This document shows positions 1 through 12,836 of a stretch of DNA of 64,000 nt, one piece after another. Position 1 is the stretch's first letter. Each line of letters opens with the position of its first letter. Source of the DNA: Thermosediminibacterales bacterium. GTDB taxonomy: Bacteria; Bacillota; Thermosediminibacteria; Koleobacterales; JARRCM01. The notes under the pieces are model-generated. The model was not told the DNA's origin. It worked only from the letters and a program-made list of their open reading frames with translations, and did no database searches. The DNA lies in the NCBI GenBank assembly GCA_029982205.1, contig JARRCM010000001.1, positions 37,221 to 101,220 on the forward strand, read 5' to 3'. A program made the position numbers and the translations under genes.

Positions 1-378
1 TTCAAAATGGCCGTGACGTACCAATTGACGTGCTTCTGACCTTGATGAAGCAAATCCCATTCGGTATATCACATTATCTAAACGACTTTCAAGTATCCTC
101 AAAAGGTTTTCACCAGTAACTCCTTTTTGTCGTTCTGCCATTTCAAAATATCTTTTGAACTGCCTTTCAAGTACACCATATACTCTTCGTGCTTTTTGTT
201 TTTCTCTTAATTGTATACCGTATTGTGACAGTTTTCTGCGCCCCTGACCATGCTGTCCCGGCGCATATCCCCGACGATTTAATGAACATTTGTCAGTATA
301 ACACCTGTCACCTTTTAAATAGAGTTTTAACCCTTCTCGCCTACATAGCCGGCATGAAGGCCCTGTATATCTAGCCAT
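1..378 (-). CDS. rpsD: 30S ribosomal protein S4, 3' end cut by window edge
   Basis: Reverse-strand translation [45 protein letters not shown]... is typical S4; follows rpsK. Confidence 0.95.
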   Translation of the reverse strand, partial: MARYTGPSCRLCRREGLKLYLKGDRCYTDKCSLNRRGYAPGQHGQGRRKLSQYGIQLREKQKARRVYGVLERQFKRYFEMAERQKGVTGENLLRILESRLDNVIYRMGFASSRSEARQLVRHGHFE

Positions 379-413
379 AGTCGTTTTTACACCTCCTGTC
401 GTATTTAAACGTA

Positions 414-806
414 TTAAACCCTTCTTCGTTTGGGCGGCCGGCAACCGTTATGCGGTATTGGAGTAACATCTTTTATAAGGTTTACCTCTAAACCGGCTGC
501 CTGCAATGAACGGATTGCAGCTTCTCTACCTGCACCTGGCCCTTTTACATATACCTCGACTGTTTTTAAACCGTGTTCCATTGCAGCCTTCGCTGCAGCT
601 TCAGCAGCCATTTGAGCAGCAAAAGGAGTGCTTTTTCTTGAACCTTTAAAGCCTAAAGCTCCCGCGCTGGACCAGGATATAGCGTTACCGGCCAAATCGG
701 TAATTGTTACTATAGTGTTATTAAAAGTAGAACGGATATGAGCTGCTCCTCTTTCAATGTTTTTACGTTCCCGACGTTTTCTGGTTTTTCTTGCGCCTTT
801 AGCCAT
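414..806 (-). CDS. rpsK: 30S ribosomal protein S11
   Basis: Translation ([27 protein letters not shown]...) and operon context. Confidence 0.98.
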   Translation of the reverse strand: MAKGARKTRKRRERKNIERGAAHIRSTFNNTIVTITDLAGNAISWSSAGALGFKGSRKSTPFAAQMAAEAAAKAAMEHGLKTVEVYVKGPGAGREAAIRSLQAAGLEVNLIKDVTPIPHNGCRPPKRRRV

Positions 807-824
807 TCACTATTCCCCCCTCTG

Positions 825-1196
825 TTACTTTTTCCTTTTAGCTCCAACTGTACGCCTTGGCCCTTTACGAGTTCTTGCGTTAGTTCTCGTTCGCTGTCCC
901 CTTACAGGCAAACCTCTTCTGTGTCGCAGGCCTCTATAACAACCAATCTCAATAAGACGCTTAATATTCATAGCAACATCTCTGCGAAGGTCGCCTTCAA
1001 CTTTAAAATGTTTGTCAATAACTTCTCTTAGCTTACTGACTTCATTTTCAGTAAGGTCTTTAACCCTGGTATCAGGATTAACATCCGCCATCTGCAGTAT
1101 TTTATTAGCGCTTGACCTGCCGATGCCATAGATATATGTTAAAGCTATCTCTATCCTCTTATCTCTCGGCAAATCTATGCCGGCTATCCTAGCCAT
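825..1196 (-). CDS. rpsM: 30S ribosomal protein S13
   Basis: [27 protein letters not shown]...; start placed internal to the listed ORF at MARIAG. Confidence 0.97.
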   Translation of the reverse strand: MARIAGIDLPRDKRIEIALTYIYGIGRSSANKILQMADVNPDTRVKDLTENEVSKLREVIDKHFKVEGDLRRDVAMNIKRLIEIGCYRGLRHRRGLPVRGQRTRTNARTRKGPRRTVGAKRKK

Positions 1197-1218
1197 CAAA
1201 TAACACCTCCTGTTTTCT

Positions 1219-1610
<392 letters not shown>

Positions 1611-1674
1611 AAAGTCACACCAACCTCCTTAAATATTAACAACAAAGACAATACAACATCCCACAACTAAAGCC

Positions 1675-1959
1675 TCATTCCTTTTCGATTAAAGCTTCAA
1701 TGGCAGCTTTAATCTCTTTATCGTCAACCTTTTTGCCATTTTTAATCTTATCATTAATTTGTTCCGAAACCAAGTCAAAAATTTTAAGATGTTTTATTTT
1801 CTTTTTTTTAGGTTTTCGTGCTTTGCGCAAATCACCATCAGCTATCAAAACATGCTGTTCATCAAGTCTACCAACTACAAGAAAATACCTGTCTTTATCC
1901 CTTCCTGCTTTCGAATATACTAATTGACCCGGCTGTATTCCTATTACCAATGTTTTCAC
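1675..1959 (-). CDS. KOW / L14e-like RNA-binding protein
   Basis: 94 aa, N-terminal KOW-like fold (GQLVYSKAGRDKDRYFLVV...), lysine-rich centre; between map and infA as in other Clostridia. Confidence 0.8.
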   Translation of the reverse strand: MKTLVIGIQPGQLVYSKAGRDKDRYFLVVGRLDEQHVLIADGDLRKARKPKKKKIKHLKIFDLVSEQINDKIKNGKKVDDKEIKAAIEALIEKE

Positions 1960-1968
1960 CTCCGCCTG

Positions 1969-2715
1969 TTAAATCGATGTTAGTATTTCAGGCTCACCAT
2001 CGGTAATGGCAATAGTATTTTCATAATGTGCCGAAAGACTTCCGTCTACTGTTACAACTGTCCAGTTATCACCTAAAACTCTAACATGGTATGAACCGGC
2101 ATTGACCATTGGCTCCACGGCAAGAGTCATTCCCGATAAAAGCCTGGGGCCTCTTCCGGGTCTACCAAAATGAGGCACTTGAGGGTCTTCATGCATTTGT
2201 CGGCCTATTCCATGACCAACAAAATCCCTTACAACAGAAAAGTTGTGGGACTCTACATATGTCTGAATAGCATGGGATATATCTGTAAGTCGATTGCCTT
2301 CCCTGGCGTATTTCATACCTTCATAAAAACACTTTTCTGTAACTTCTATAAGTTTTAGTGCTTGTTTACTTACATCACCTACAGGGTAAGTTCTTGCTGC
2401 ATCACCATAATATCCATGATAAATTGCTCCGATATCTATACTAATAATATCCCCATTTTTTAGGTATCTTAATCCAGGTATTCCATGAACTACCTCTTGA
2501 TTAATCGAACTACAGATACTAGCTGGAAATCCTTTGTAACCTTTAAATGCCGGTAATGCACCCATTTTTCGTATCGTTTTTTCTGCAAGTAAATCAAGTT
2601 CTGCTGTAGTTATCCCAGGTTCAATTGCTTTTTCAAGTTCCTTCAAGGCATAAGCAACTATTTTACCGGCTTCCCGCATGAATTCCAGCTCCCGCTCAGA
2701 CTTAATAGTTATCAT
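1969..2715 (-). CDS. map: Type I methionine aminopeptidase
   Basis: [21 protein letters not shown]..., [44 protein letters not shown]. Confidence 0.97.
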   Translation of the reverse strand: MITIKSERELEFMREAGKIVAYALKELEKAIEPGITTAELDLLAEKTIRKMGALPAFKGYKGFPASICSSINQEVVHGIPGLRYLKNGDIISIDIGAIYHGYYGDAARTYPVGDVSKQALKLIEVTEKCFYEGMKYAREGNRLTDISHAIQTYVESHNFSVVRDFVGHGIGRQMHEDPQVPHFGRPGRGPRLLSGMTLAVEPMVNAGSYHVRVLGDNWTVVTVDGSLSAHYENTIAITDGEPEILTSI

Positions 2716-3365
2716 TTACTGTCGCCCCTTAAAATTTTGGAAATCTCTTCAAAAACTTTATCAATTCCTTTTTCACCATCTACCGTTCTAAGAAGCTTTT
2801 TCTGTTTATAATACTCTATTAGAGGTTGTGTCTGCTCATTATAAACATTTAGGCGTTCATTAACAGTTTCTATTCTATCATCATCTCTTTGAATCAACTC
2901 ACCGCCACAAATATCGCAAACTCCTTCTTCCTTAGGGGTATTATATTTTATATGGAAACTTGCCCCGCATTTACTGCACACCCTCCGGCCTGTTAAACGT
3001 TCAATCAGTTCTTCTTTTGATACGCTTATATTTATTACATGGTCTATAGATCTGTTTAATTCCTTCATCGACATATCCAAAGCTTCTGCTTGTGGTACAG
3101 TTCTAGGAAAACCATCAAGGATAAACCCCTTTTCACAATCCTCTTGTTTTAAACGTTCTTCAACTATTGCCACAACAACGTCATCAGGAACAAGCAAACC
3201 CTTATCCATATAATTTTTCGCTTTTAATCCTAGTTCAGTGCCTTCTTTTAAAGCCTTTCTGAAAATATCACCTGTTGAAACATGGGGTAGTTCAAACTCC
3301 TTCGATATTTTTTCTGCCTGAGTTCCTTTCCCTGCACCGGGAGGCCCCAAAAATATTAATCTCAT
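2712..3365 (-). CDS. adk: Adenylate kinase with zinc-binding lid
   Basis: [29 protein letters not shown]...CDICGG lid. Confidence 0.98.
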   Translation of the reverse strand: MRLIFLGPPGAGKGTQAEKISKEFELPHVSTGDIFRKALKEGTELGLKAKNYMDKGLLVPDDVVVAIVEERLKQEDCEKGFILDGFPRTVPQAEALDMSMKELNRSIDHVINISVSKEELIERLTGRRVCSKCGASFHIKYNTPKEEGVCDICGGELIQRDDDRIETVNERLNVYNEQTQPLIEYYKQKKLLRTVDGEKGIDKVFEEISKILRGDSK

Positions 3366-3380
3366 TGTATTACCCTCCCC

Positions 3381-4637
3381 CTATTTCATAAATCCTTCAT
3401 AATGCCGCATCAACATCTGGGCCTCAATTTGTTTCATTGTTTCAAGGGCAACACCAACGACAATCAAAAGTGCAGTGCCGCCAAAATATACATTAAGTGT
3501 AGTAAAACCTCTTAATGCATAAGGCATAACGGCAATAAACGCAAGAAAAAGCGCGCCTGCAAGTGTTATTCTTGAGAGAACCCTGTTTAAATAATCAGCA
3601 GTTGGTTTCCCCGGCCTAATACCGGGAATGAATCCTCCGTATTTCTTCATGTTGTTTGCAACATCATAAGGGTTAAATGTAACTGCAGTATAGAAATAAG
3701 TGAAGAACACTATTAACACAGCATAGAGAGCGGCATACACTGCACCTCCCGGTCTTAAAAACTGTGCAATACTTGTGGCTATTTTATTACCTGGAAAAAA
3801 ACCGGCTATAGTACTTGGAAAAAGCAGTATCGACATGGCAAAAATCACCGGTATAACCCCTGCCATATTAACACGCAGGGGAATATGTGTGCTCTGCCCT
3901 CCATACATTTTACGGCCAACAACCCTTTTAGCATACTGAACCGGAATACGTCTTTGTCCCTGTTGAATAGCAATTACTCCGGCAATAACCAAAACAGCAA
4001 CAACAGCAAACAGCAAAACAGCTAATATGCTTGTTGTTCCAATCCTCACCAGTTGATAAAGTTTGAAAGCTCCGCCTGGTAAACGTGAAACAATACCCGC
4101 AAAAATTAATAACGAAATTCCGTTTCCTATTCCTTTATCTGTAATCTGTTCACCTAACCACATCAAAAATGCGGTTCCGGCTGTGAGGGTAATTGCAATA
4201 ATGGCATATGACACAAAACCAGGATTAATAACAGCAGTCCTGAAACCTATGCTCATCCCTATTGCCTGTATAAAAGCCAACACTACTGTTGCATACCGAA
4301 CATATTGGGCAATTATCTTTCTGCCCGCTTCACCTTCTTTTGCCAGCTGTTCCAGTTTCGGTATTACTATTGTCAAAAGCTGCATGATAATTGAAGCATT
4401 AATGTAAGGTGTTATACTCATAGCAAAGATAGTAAAATTTTTGAAGGCACCTCCGGAAACAACATCAAAAAATCCAAAAAGCGCTCCTTTTTCAATTATA
4501 TCTTTTATAACAGCAGTGTTTATTCCTGGTACTGGAACATGTGCGCCTATCCGAAAAACAATCAACATCAAAACCGTAAAAATTATTCTTTTACGAAGGT
4601 CTTCAATTTTCCAAGCGTTTCTTAAAACCTGAAACAT
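3381..4637 (-). CDS. secY: Preprotein translocase subunit SecY
   Basis: 418 aa multi-TM; GIGNGISLLIFAGI, GRKMYGGQSTHIPLRVN motifs. Confidence 0.98.
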   Translation of the reverse strand: MFQVLRNAWKIEDLRKRIIFTVLMLIVFRIGAHVPVPGINTAVIKDIIEKGALFGFFDVVSGGAFKNFTIFAMSITPYINASIIMQLLTIVIPKLEQLAKEGEAGRKIIAQYVRYATVVLAFIQAIGMSIGFRTAVINPGFVSYAIIAITLTAGTAFLMWLGEQITDKGIGNGISLLIFAGIVSRLPGGAFKLYQLVRIGTTSILAVLLFAVVAVLVIAGVIAIQQGQRRIPVQYAKRVVGRKMYGGQSTHIPLRVNMAGVIPVIFAMSILLFPSTIAGFFPGNKIATSIAQFLRPGGAVYAALYAVLIVFFTYFYTAVTFNPYDVANNMKKYGGFIPGIRPGKPTADYLNRVLSRITLAGALFLAFIAVMPYALRGFTTLNVYFGGTALLIVVGVALETMKQIEAQMLMRHYEGFMK

Positions 4638-5077
4638 TATATCACCTCGGCCTTCCCTCCAGCCGCTTCAATCTTCTCGGCGGCGGTTTTTGTAAAACCG
4701 TGAGCTTTTACATTAAGCCTCACATTCAATTCACCGTTTCCAAGAATTTTCACGCCGTCTTTTATTTTTTTAATGATTTTTTTCTCAACAAGGGCTTCAG
4801 GTGTAACTTCAGACCCGTCTTCAAATATGTTAAGTTTCTCCACGTTTACCAGTGCATACTCTTTTTTGAATATATTTGTAAATCCTCTTTTGGGAACCCT
4901 TCTCTGTAAAGGCATTTGGCCACCTTCAAATCCCGGTCTTACACCACCGCCGGATCTGGCTTTCTGCCCTTTATGACCTCGGCCTGATGTTTTTCCTAGA
5001 CCTGAACCTATGCCTCGGCCTTTGCGTTTTCGTTCTTTTCTAGACCCTTCTGCAGGCTTAAGCTCATGTAATTTCAT
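4637..5077 (-). CDS. rplO: 50S ribosomal protein L15
   Basis: [41 protein letters not shown]. Confidence 0.98.
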   Translation of the reverse strand: MKLHELKPAEGSRKERKRKGRGIGSGLGKTSGRGHKGQKARSGGGVRPGFEGGQMPLQRRVPKRGFTNIFKKEYALVNVEKLNIFEDGSEVTPEALVEKKIIKKIKDGVKILGNGELNVRLNVKAHGFTKTAAEKIEAAGGKAEVI

Positions 5078-5103
5078 TTGCTTCCACCTCCTCTCAATAT
5101 GTT

Positions 5104-5286
5104 CTAAACTTCTTTAACTTCTAACAGGTGTTTTACCTTAAATATCATCCCGCGAATCTGAGGCGTGTCGTTATGTTCAACTGTCTGCCTGATCTTTCTT
5201 AATCCAAGGGCTTTAACCGTTTCTCTTTGGTCTTTTGGTGCTCCAATTGTGCTTTTTACTAACTTAATCTTGAGCTTCTTTGCCAA
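5104..5286 (-). CDS. rpmD: 50S ribosomal protein L30
   Basis: 60 aa, [24 protein letters not shown]. Confidence 0.97.
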   Translation of the reverse strand: MAKKLKIKLVKSTIGAPKDQRETVKALGLRKIRQTVEHNDTPQIRGMIFKVKHLLEVKEV

Positions 5287-5299
5287 GGCTTTTCCCCTC

Positions 5300-5800
5300 C
5301 TAACCTAACAGTTCTTCAACGGTTTTTCCTCTAAGTTTCGCAACCTCTTCAGCCCTTTTGAGTGACTTGAGACCTTCCATTGTTGCATTAACCATGTTCT
5401 TTGGATTTGATGAACCCAGAGATTTTGTCAGAATATCTCTTATCCCTGCAAGTTCTAAAACGGCTCTAACCGCTCCACCTGCTATAACTCCTGTACCTTC
5501 TGAAGCCGGTTTTAAGAGAACCTTTCCTCCTCCATATACACCTATAACTTCATGTGGTATGGTGGTGTTTACTATGGGCACTTTTATCATATTCTTTTTG
5601 GCATCTTCAATTCCTTTCCTGATAGCATCGGGGATTTCAGCAGCTTTACCCATTCCGGCTCCTACATGACCGTTTCCGTCACCGACAACTACCAGGGCAC
5701 TGAAGCGAAAATTCCGGCCACCTTTTACAACCTTCGCAACACGGTTAATGCTTACAACTTTTTCGTTAAGGTCTAAACTGCTGGGATCAATTCGTTCCAT
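5300..5800 (-). CDS. rpsE: 30S ribosomal protein S5
   Basis: Translation; start [10 protein letters not shown] chosen on RBS spacing. Confidence 0.96.
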   Translation of the reverse strand: MERIDPSSLDLNEKVVSINRVAKVVKGGRNFRFSALVVVGDGNGHVGAGMGKAAEIPDAIRKGIEDAKKNMIKVPIVNTTIPHEVIGVYGGGKVLLKPASEGTGVIAGGAVRAVLELAGIRDILTKSLGSSNPKNMVNATMEGLKSLKRAEEVAKLRGKTVEELLG

Positions 5801-5816
5801 ACGTCTCACTCCTTTA

Positions 5817-6185
5817 CTAAAACTCTAATCCTGCTTCACGTGCGGCCTCAGCCAGAGCAGCAACTCTGCCGTGGTAAATATAACCTCCACGGTCAAAAAC
5901 CACTTTTTTGATTCCTTTATTAAGAGCCCGCTCAGCTATCAGCTTCCCAACAAGTTTGGCCGCATCAATATTTCCCGTTTTTTGAATTTTGCCTTTGATT
6001 TCTCTGTCAAGGGTTGATGCCGAAACAAGCGTGTTGCCGGTTTCATCATTGATCACCTGAGCATATATGTGATTTAAGCTTCTGAATACATTAAGGCGCG
6101 GCCTTTCAGCGGTCCCAAAAATCTTTTTTCTTGCACGAAGATGACGGCGTTTTCTGGCTTCATTTCTGTTTTGTTTTTTAATCAA
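5817..6185 (-). CDS. rplR: 50S ribosomal protein L18
   Basis: [31 protein letters not shown]. Confidence 0.97.
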   Translation of the reverse strand: MIKKQNRNEARKRRHLRARKKIFGTAERPRLNVFRSLNHIYAQVINDETGNTLVSASTLDREIKGKIQKTGNIDAAKLVGKLIAERALNKGIKKVVFDRGGYIYHGRVAALAEAAREAGLEF

Positions 6186-6214
6186 CGCCCCTCACTCCTC
6201 CTTTCACACAGCTT

Positions 6215-6751
6215 CTATGCACCGGTTTTACCGACTTTTCTTCTGATATATTCGTTTTCATACCTTATGCCTTTACCTTTATACGGTTCAGGTTCTCTTA
6301 CTTTTCTAATGTTAGCAGCTGTAATTCCGACTAATTCTTTGTCAATGCCTTTTACAACGATCTTGTTGTTAGCAGGAACCTCTATCTCGATTCCTTTGGG
6401 CTGTTCAATTTCAACAGGGTGTGAATACCCAATCGTGAGAACGAGTTTATTCCCCTGTTTTGCCGCCCTGTAACCAACACCCTCTATTTCTAGGGTCTTT
6501 TGAAAACCTTTTGTTACACCTTCTACCATGTTGGCTATTAGGCTTCGCGTTAGCCCGTGGAGTGCTTTATGTTTTTTCTGGTCAGTAGGCCGTTTTACTA
6601 TCACCTGTTTGTCATTTAGTTGAATTTCCATCTCTTTAGGAAACTGTTTGACAAGCTGCCCTTTTGGCCCTTTAACCGTTACTATGTTTCCGTCTACCTT
6701 AATGTCTACACCTTCAGGTATATCTATTGGGAGCTTTCCTATCCTTGACAT
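6215..6751 (-). CDS. rplF: 50S ribosomal protein L6
   Basis: [22 protein letters not shown]...[25 protein letters not shown]. Confidence 0.98.
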   Translation of the reverse strand: MSRIGKLPIDIPEGVDIKVDGNIVTVKGPKGQLVKQFPKEMEIQLNDKQVIVKRPTDQKKHKALHGLTRSLIANMVEGVTKGFQKTLEIEGVGYRAAKQGNKLVLTIGYSHPVEIEQPKGIEIEVPANNKIVVKGIDKELVGITAANIRKVREPEPYKGKGIRYENEYIRRKVGKTGA

Positions 6752-6777
6752 AGTTACACCTCCTGTTTCGAACTTGA

Positions 6778-7176
6778 CTACCAGATATAGCAGAGTACTT
6801 CTCCGCCAATTCCTTCTTTCCTTGCTGCTTTATCAGTCATAATACCTTTAGATGTTGATAAAACGGCTATCCCAAGCCCACCTAAAACCTTTGGAATTTC
6901 ATCTTTTTTTGCATATACCCTTAAACCTGGTTTACTGATTCGTTTCAAGCCGGAAATCACCTTTTCCTTGTTTGGTCCGTACTTAAGATATATCTTAATT
7001 ATCCCCTGCTTTTTATCATCTATTATCTCATAATCAGCGATAAAACCTTCTTCTTTAAGAGTTCTGGCTATTTCCTTTTTTATGTTTGATGCCGGCACTT
7101 CAACTATATCATGATGTGCTGAAGTTGCATTTCGGATACGAGTCAGCATGTCAGCAATAGGGTCTGTCATTACCAT
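6778..7176 (-). CDS. rpsH: 30S ribosomal protein S8
   Basis: [17 protein letters not shown]...[22 protein letters not shown]. Confidence 0.98.
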   Translation of the reverse strand: MVMTDPIADMLTRIRNATSAHHDIVEVPASNIKKEIARTLKEEGFIADYEIIDDKKQGIIKIYLKYGPNKEKVISGLKRISKPGLRVYAKKDEIPKVLGGLGIAVLSTSKGIMTDKAARKEGIGGEVLCYIW

Positions 7177-7211
7177 TAATGCCTACCTCCTCTCTTCACA
7201 ACAAAAATTAC

Positions 7212-7397
7212 TTACCAACTGGCTTTTTTAACTCCGGGAATTTCACCTTTATAGGCCAGTTCCCGGAAACATATCCGGCAAATACCAAACTTTCTCATAT
7301 AAGCGTGTGGCCTTCCACAGATTCTGCATCGATTGTATCTCCGGGTAGAGAACTTAGGTTCTCTTTTCTGTTTCGCTATTAGTGACTTTTTGGCCAT
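7212..7397 (-). CDS. rpsN: 30S ribosomal protein S14, zinc (type Z) form
   Basis: 61 aa with [26 protein letters not shown]. Confidence 0.97.
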   Translation of the reverse strand: MAKKSLIAKQKREPKFSTRRYNRCRICGRPHAYMRKFGICRICFRELAYKGEIPGVKKASW

Positions 7398-7412
7398 TAT
7401 TTTCCCTCCTCA

Positions 7413-7952
7413 TTATTTTCTAAAGGGCATTCCCAGAAGTCTCAATAGTTCTCTTGCTTCTTCATCGGTTTTAGCTGTAGTGGTAATTATTATATCCATA
7501 CCGCGGATTTTTTCTATTTTATCATAATTTATTTCCGGGAAAATAAGCTGTTCTTTGATTCCCAGTGCGAAATTTCCTCTTCCATCAAAGGATTTTGGAG
7601 AAACACCTCGGAAATCCCTAACCCGGGGTAATGCAACATTTATCAGCTTATCCAAGAATTCATACATCCTGTTACCTCTCAATGTGACTTTAGCCCCTAT
7701 GGGCATCCCTGCCCTGATTTTAAATGCTGCTACCGATTTTTTTGCTTTTGTTATAACAGGTTTCTGGCCTGAAATGATCATCAAATCATTTACGGCAGCA
7801 TCAAGTGTTTTAGGGTTTTCTCTGGCCTCTCCTACACCCATGTTTATGACGATTTTCTCTATTCTTGGCACTTCCATAGGGTTTTTATATTTAAACTTAT
7901 CCATCAGTAGTGGAATTACTTCATTGTTGTATTTTTCTCTCAATCTAGCCAT
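7413..7952 (-). CDS. rplE: 50S ribosomal protein L5
   Basis: [41 protein letters not shown]. Confidence 0.97.
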   Translation of the reverse strand: MARLREKYNNEVIPLLMDKFKYKNPMEVPRIEKIVINMGVGEARENPKTLDAAVNDLMIISGQKPVITKAKKSVAAFKIRAGMPIGAKVTLRGNRMYEFLDKLINVALPRVRDFRGVSPKSFDGRGNFALGIKEQLIFPEINYDKIEKIRGMDIIITTTAKTDEEARELLRLLGMPFRK

Positions 7953-7980
7953 GGGAGTTACCTCCTTCATAATCCTATCA

Positions 7981-8307
7981 TTATTTATCTAGAATCTCAC
8001 CACATTTTTTACAAATACGAACTTTACTTCCGTCTTCGAGTATTTTTTTCCCTATCCTTGTAGGATTGTTGCATTTATTACAATATATCATAACTTTTGA
8101 AGCATAAAAGGGAGCTTCCTGGTGTATAATACCCGCTTGCTGCACTTGACGCGTTGGTTTTAAATGTTTAGTTACTATGTTAACTCCCTCTACAATCACT
8201 TTGCCTTCTGCCGGGAAAACGTTAAGCACTTTACCTTTTTTCCCTTTGTCTTTTCCGGAAATAACAACGACTGTATCTCCCTTTTTTACATGTACTTTAT
8301 TAGCCAT
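7981..8307 (-). CDS. rplX: 50S ribosomal protein L24
   Basis: [27 protein letters not shown]. Confidence 0.97.
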   Translation of the reverse strand: MANKVHVKKGDTVVVISGKDKGKKGKVLNVFPAEGKVIVEGVNIVTKHLKPTRQVQQAGIIHQEAPFYASKVMIYCNKCNNPTRIGKKILEDGSKVRICKKCGEILDK

Positions 8308-8324
8308 AAATGCCACCTCCTCAT

Positions 8325-8693
8325 CTAAAGCACTTCAGGGGCTAGAGAAATAATCTTCATAAAGTCCTTATCTCGCAGTTCCCGAGCTACCGGCCCAAAA
8401 ATCCGTGTTCCTCTTGGATTTTTTTGCTCATTTATAATAACAGCCGCATTTTCATCAAATTTGATATAAGAACCGTCTGGTCTTCTAAGGCCTTTTTTTG
8501 ACCTGACAACTACGGCCCTGACAACGTCACCCTTTTTCACAACCCCACCAGGTGTTGCATCCTTTACTGAAGCTACAATAACATCTCCGATATTGGCGTA
8601 TTTTCTCTTAGAGCCACCTAAAACCCTTATACACATAATTTCTTTTGCTCCTGAGTTGTCTGCAACATTTAACCGGGTTTGTTGTTGAATCAT
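8325..8693 (-). CDS. rplN: 50S ribosomal protein L14
   Basis: [33 protein letters not shown]. Confidence 0.98.
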   Translation of the reverse strand: MIQQQTRLNVADNSGAKEIMCIRVLGGSKRKYANIGDVIVASVKDATPGGVVKKGDVVRAVVVRSKKGLRRPDGSYIKFDENAAVIINEQKNPRGTRIFGPVARELRDKDFMKIISLAPEVL

Positions 8694-8731
8694 TTGTAAA
8701 ACCCTCCTTTCAGCAGAAAAAAACTAATATA

Positions 8732-8986
8732 TTATTGGGCTTTTTCGATGATTTGTACAACTCTCCAACGTTTTTCTTTACTTAAAGGTCGAGTTTCCAT
8801 AAGTTTGACTTTATCACCTACTCGACATTCATTGTTTTCATCATGGGCTTTTAGCTTTTTTGTTCTTTTTACTGTTCTTCCATATAAAGGATGAGATACT
8901 AAAGTTTCTACTGCAACTACAATGGTTTTATCCATTTTATCACTTACTACTCTGCCGATTCTAGTTTTTCTGTTTCCTCTATTCAC
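8732..8986 (-). CDS. rpsQ: 30S ribosomal protein S17
   Basis: [22 protein letters not shown]. Confidence 0.97.
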   Translation of the reverse strand: MNRGNRKTRIGRVVSDKMDKTIVVAVETLVSHPLYGRTVKRTKKLKAHDENNECRVGDKVKLMETRPLSKEKRWRVVQIIEKAQ

Positions 8987-9012
8987 AGTTCAAAACCTCC
9001 TTCCGCCCGGTT

Positions 9013-9228
9013 TTAAGCATCTGCAGCTTTTAATTCACGTTCACGGATAATAGTCTTAACTCTTGCTATGGTTTTCCTTACTTCTCTAATTCTCATTGGA
9101 TTATCTAATTGGCCTGTAGCCAGTTGAAATCTCAAATTAAAAAGTTCTTCTTTTAAATCTCTTAGTTTCTGTTCCAGTTCCTGATTTGACAGTTCTCTTA
9201 TTTCTCTAACTTTCATTTTCTTCACCAC
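9013..9228 (-). CDS. rpmC: 50S ribosomal protein L29
   Basis: [40 protein letters not shown]. Confidence 0.97.
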   Translation of the reverse strand: MVKKMKVREIRELSNQELEQKLRDLKEELFNLRFQLATGQLDNPMRIREVRKTIARVKTIIRERELKAADA

Positions 9229-9634
9229 CCGTTTCTTCCCGTCTTATAATCCTAGTTTTGATAGGCAGCTTATGAGAAGCAAGTAACATAGCTTTTTTTG
9301 CTGTTTCCTCATTAACACCTGCCAGCTCAAAAAGAACACGACCAGGTTTAACAACAGCAACCCAATATTCTGGGGAGCCTTTACCACTGCCCATTCGAGT
9401 CTCTGCCGGTTTAGCTGTAACGGGCTTGTCAGGGAATATTTTAATCCATACCTTACCGCCCCTTTTAATATAACGTGTCATGGCAACCCTGGCGGCTTCT
9501 ATCTGATTGCTGGTTATCCATGCTGGTTCTAGAGCCTGAAGTCCATATTCTCCATAAGTGATTTCGTTCCCCCTTTGGGCTTTGCCTTTCATTCTACCCC
9601 TCATCTGCTTGCGGTGTTTTACCCTTTTCGGCAT
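9206..9634 (-). CDS. rplP: 50S ribosomal protein L16
   Basis: [40 protein letters not shown]; start 9634 or 9640. Confidence 0.97.
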   Translation of the reverse strand: MPKRVKHRKQMRGRMKGKAQRGNEITYGEYGLQALEPAWITSNQIEAARVAMTRYIKRGGKVWIKIFPDKPVTAKPAETRMGSGKGSPEYWVAVVKPGRVLFELAGVNEETAKKAMLLASHKLPIKTRIIRREETGGEENES

Positions 9635-9642
9635 CAGCATCC

Positions 9643-10305
9643 CTATTCGCCCCCTTCCGCCTTGTCAGCTTTTTTGTTTTCCGGAAGCACTTCTCCTTTA
9701 TATACCCATACTTTTACTCCGATCCTTCCATAAGTAGTATGGGCTTCAGCAAAACCATAATCAATATCGGCTCTTAAGGTCTGAAGCGGAATCGTACCTT
9801 CATGGTATCTTTCAGATCTGGCTATTTCAGCTCCGCCTAAACGGCCGCTTACCATTGTCTTAACACCTTTTGCTCCTGCCTTCATAGCCCTTGAAATTGC
9901 TTGTTTCATGGCTCTTCTAAACGAAATACGTTTTTCCAGCTGTGCTGCAATATTTTCCGCCATTAACTGTGCATCAATTTCAGGAGTTTTGATTTCGATT
10001 ACGTTAATCTGAACCTGTTTTCCTGTCATCTTTTCCAATTCATCTTTCAGTGTTTCAACCCCTGTTCCGCCTTTTCCTATAACCATTCCGGGCCTGGCGG
10101 TATGAATATTGACTCTCACCCTGTTTGCAGCACGTTCAATCTCTATCCGTGAAATTCCTGAACTGTACAATTTTTCTTTCAGGTGTTTTCTGATTTTTAC
10201 GTCTTCATAAAGCAGGTCCGCAAAGTTTTTGTCAGCATACCACTTTGAACTCCAGTCTTTTATTATTCCGACTCTGAGACCATGGGGATTTACCTTTTGG
10301 CCCAC
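9643..10305 (-). CDS. rpsC: 30S ribosomal protein S3
   Basis: [24 protein letters not shown]. Confidence 0.98.
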   Translation of the reverse strand: MGQKVNPHGLRVGIIKDWSSKWYADKNFADLLYEDVKIRKHLKEKLYSSGISRIEIERAANRVRVNIHTARPGMVIGKGGTGVETLKDELEKMTGKQVQINVIEIKTPEIDAQLMAENIAAQLEKRISFRRAMKQAISRAMKAGAKGVKTMVSGRLGGAEIARSERYHEGTIPLQTLRADIDYGFAEAHTTYGRIGVKVWVYKGEVLPENKKADKAEGGE

Positions 10306-10308
10306 TAA

Positions 10309-10656
10309 CTATCCCTCCTTCTTTTCTTCTAACACTATAGTAATATGACTGGTCTTTTTCCGTATCCGTGCAGCTCGACCCATGGCCCTAGCCCTAAACC
10401 TCATCAATGTTGGTCCTTGGTCAGCATAAGCTTCTGCAATATACAGGCTGTCACGGGCCATATCATGATTGTTTTCGGCATTTGCCACAGCAGATTTCAC
10501 AAGCTTCTCTAATATTTTAGAAGCGGCTTTTGGGGTAAATCTAAGTATAGACAAAGCCTCATCCACGTTTTTACCCCTAATCAGGTCCAGAACTATTCGT
10601 ACTTTTCTAGGTGCTATTCGAGCATATCGTAGGCGTGCAACTGCTCTCGATTCCAT
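10309..10656 (-). CDS. rplV: 50S ribosomal protein L22
   Basis: [29 protein letters not shown]. Confidence 0.97.
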   Translation of the reverse strand: MESRAVARLRYARIAPRKVRIVLDLIRGKNVDEALSILRFTPKAASKILEKLVKSAVANAENNHDMARDSLYIAEAYADQGPTLMRFRARAMGRAARIRKKTSHITIVLEEKKEG

Positions 10657-10690
10657 TTGTTTAACCTCCTTCCCGAAGATCAATTCCTCG

Positions 10691-10975
10691 TTATTTCAGT
10701 GCTGTAGACCTTTCAGTATGTGCTCCATGGCCTCTAAAAGTCCTTGTAGGAGCAAATTCCCCCAATTTATGGCCTACCATCTCTTCGGTAATATATATAG
10801 GAATATGTTTTCTGCCGTCATGAACTGCAATAGTATGTCCTACCATTTGTGGGAAAATTGTTGATCTTCGCGACCATGTCTTGATAACACGTTTTTCACC
10901 TTTTTTATTCATGGCCTCTATTTTTGCCAGCAGTTTAGGATCACAATATGGTCCTTTTTTAATAGACCTTCCCAT
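10691..10975 (-). CDS. rpsS: 30S ribosomal protein S19
   Basis: [20 protein letters not shown]. Confidence 0.97.
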   Translation of the reverse strand: MGRSIKKGPYCDPKLLAKIEAMNKKGEKRVIKTWSRRSTIFPQMVGHTIAVHDGRKHIPIYITEEMVGHKLGEFAPTRTFRGHGAHTERSTALK

Positions 10976-11012
10976 CAGATTTCCTCCTTTCAGGATAAAC
11001 ACCTGCTTACTT

Positions 11013-11840
11013 TTACTTACTCCTTCTTCTTAAAATCAATTTATCGGATTTCTTTTTCTTACGTGTCTTTGCGCCTAAAGTCGGTTTACCCCATGGAGTA
11101 ACAGGTGATTTTCTTCCTATTGGCGCTCTGCCTTCACCGCCACCATGTGGATGGTCTACAGGATTCATGGCTGAACCTCTAACATGGGGCCGCCTGCCTA
11201 TCCATCTGCTTCTACCTGCTTTACCGATAGTTATGTTTTCATGTGTAACGTTTCCTACCTGACCGATAGTTGCTCTACATTCAAGACGTACCAGTCGAAC
11301 CTCACCTGATGGAAGTCTCAAGTTTGCATAACCGCCTTCTTTAGCCATCAGCTGGGCTGAACTGCCCGCAGAGCGAGCAATCTGACCGCCTTTACCCGGT
11401 TTCAATTCTATATTGTGAACAATGCTACCAACAGGTATATTTGCTAAAGGCAGCGCATTTCCGGGTCTTATATCCGCATCCGGTCCAGAAATAACTGTAT
11501 CACCAACTTTGAGCCCTAACGGGGCAATTATATAACGTTTTTCACCATCAGCGTAATTTAAAAGAGCGATATTAGCCGAACGATTAGGATCGTATTCAAT
11601 TGCAGCCACTTTCGCAGGTATTCCGTCTTTATTGCGCTTAAAATCTATAATTCTATATTTTTGTTTATGTCCTCCTCCTCGATGTCTGGATGTTACCCTT
11701 CCAAAAACATTTCTTCCACCACTGCTCTTTAAAGGCTCCACAAGAGATTTTTCCGGTTCTTTTTTTGTTATTTCTTCAAAAGTAGATACAGTCATAAACC
11801 TGCGAGCTGGGGAAGTCGGCTTGAATTTCTTTATTGCCAC
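11013..11840 (-). CDS. rplB: 50S ribosomal protein L2
   Basis: [22 protein letters not shown]...[35 protein letters not shown]. Confidence 0.98.
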   Translation of the reverse strand: MAIKKFKPTSPARRFMTVSTFEEITKKEPEKSLVEPLKSSGGRNVFGRVTSRHRGGGHKQKYRIIDFKRNKDGIPAKVAAIEYDPNRSANIALLNYADGEKRYIIAPLGLKVGDTVISGPDADIRPGNALPLANIPVGSIVHNIELKPGKGGQIARSAGSSAQLMAKEGGYANLRLPSGEVRLVRLECRATIGQVGNVTHENITIGKAGRSRWIGRRPHVRGSAMNPVDHPHGGGEGRAPIGRKSPVTPWGKPTLGAKTRKKKKSDKLILRRRSK

Positions 11841-11884
11841 AACTTTTCCCTCCTTTATCTAATCACAATTACAAAAACTCCCAA

Positions 11885-12175
11885 CTACATGCCCTCAAAG
11901 AATTCGATTTTTTTACTGTCCTCAGTTAAAGTAACTATAGCTTTTTTCCAGTCTGGTCTTTTACCCTCGTATCTTCCTAATCTTTTTCTCTTTCCTTTCA
12001 TACGCATTGTGTTGACTTTTTTAACTTTCACACCAAAGATTTCTTCCACAGCCTTTTTGATCTGAATTTTATTTGCTTTAATATCAACTTCGAAGGTGTA
12101 TTTTTTATCGGCCATTTGAGTCATACTTTTTTCAGTAATTATGGGCCTTTTAATGATATCATGTGCATAAGCCAT
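11885..12175 (-). CDS. rplW: 50S ribosomal protein L23
   Basis: [30 protein letters not shown]. Confidence 0.97.
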   Translation of the reverse strand: MAYAHDIIKRPIITEKSMTQMADKKYTFEVDIKANKIQIKKAVEEIFGVKVKKVNTMRMKGKRKRLGRYEGKRPDWKKAIVTLTEDSKKIEFFEGM

Positions 12176-12798
12176 TATGCATACACCTCCTCTATCTTCT
12201 TAACAGCATCTTTTGTTAAGATAAGATTGTCATGATTAAGGATGTCATAAACATTAAGAATGTTAACGGAAACCGTCATAACACCAGGCATATTCCGTGT
12301 TGATTTGATGACATTCTCATCTTTGTCTGCTAATACCACCAGCGCTTTTTTGTCTATTTTTAGGTTTTTCAATATATTTACAAAATCTTTTGTTTTAGGT
12401 TTTTCCATCTCAAGTTTATCTAAAACAATCAATTCTTTGTCTTCTACTTTGGCGCTAAGAGCGGATTTTAGCGCAAGCCTCTTTACCTTTTTAGGCAGTT
12501 TAAACCCGTAGTCCCTCGGTTTTGGCCCAAAAGTAATTCCACCACCCGTCCAAATTGGCGACCTTATGCTGCCATGACGGGCTCGACCTGTTCCCTTTTG
12601 CCTCCATGGCTTGCGGCCTCCTCCACTTACTTCGGCACGGGTTTTCGTAGAAGCATTACCCTGTCGTTTATTAGCAAGATGCATGGTAACTACCTGGTGA
12701 AGGATATCGCTTCGAACCTCAGCGCCAAACACTTCATCACTTAATTCTATTTCTCCTACTTCTTCACCGTTTATATTATATAAACCTACTTTAGGCAT
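12175..12798 (-). CDS. rplD: 50S ribosomal protein L4
   Basis: [19 protein letters not shown]...[21 protein letters not shown]-type core. Confidence 0.97.
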   Translation of the reverse strand: MPKVGLYNINGEEVGEIELSDEVFGAEVRSDILHQVVTMHLANKRQGNASTKTRAEVSGGGRKPWRQKGTGRARHGSIRSPIWTGGGITFGPKPRDYGFKLPKKVKRLALKSALSAKVEDKELIVLDKLEMEKPKTKDFVNILKNLKIDKKALVVLADKDENVIKSTRNMPGVMTVSVNILNVYDILNHDNLILTKDAVKKIEEVYA

Positions 12799-12836
12799 AG
12801 CTTATCCTCCTTTCCCATTTGGGGTCGTTGGGGAAA

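Noticed and set aside
738-1031. Plus-strand ORFs opposite ribosomal genes (738-1031, 4063-4407, 5358-5669, 7555-7992, 12841-13188 and others)
   Set aside because: Antisense to conserved ribosomal or secY genes; no independent coding evidence.
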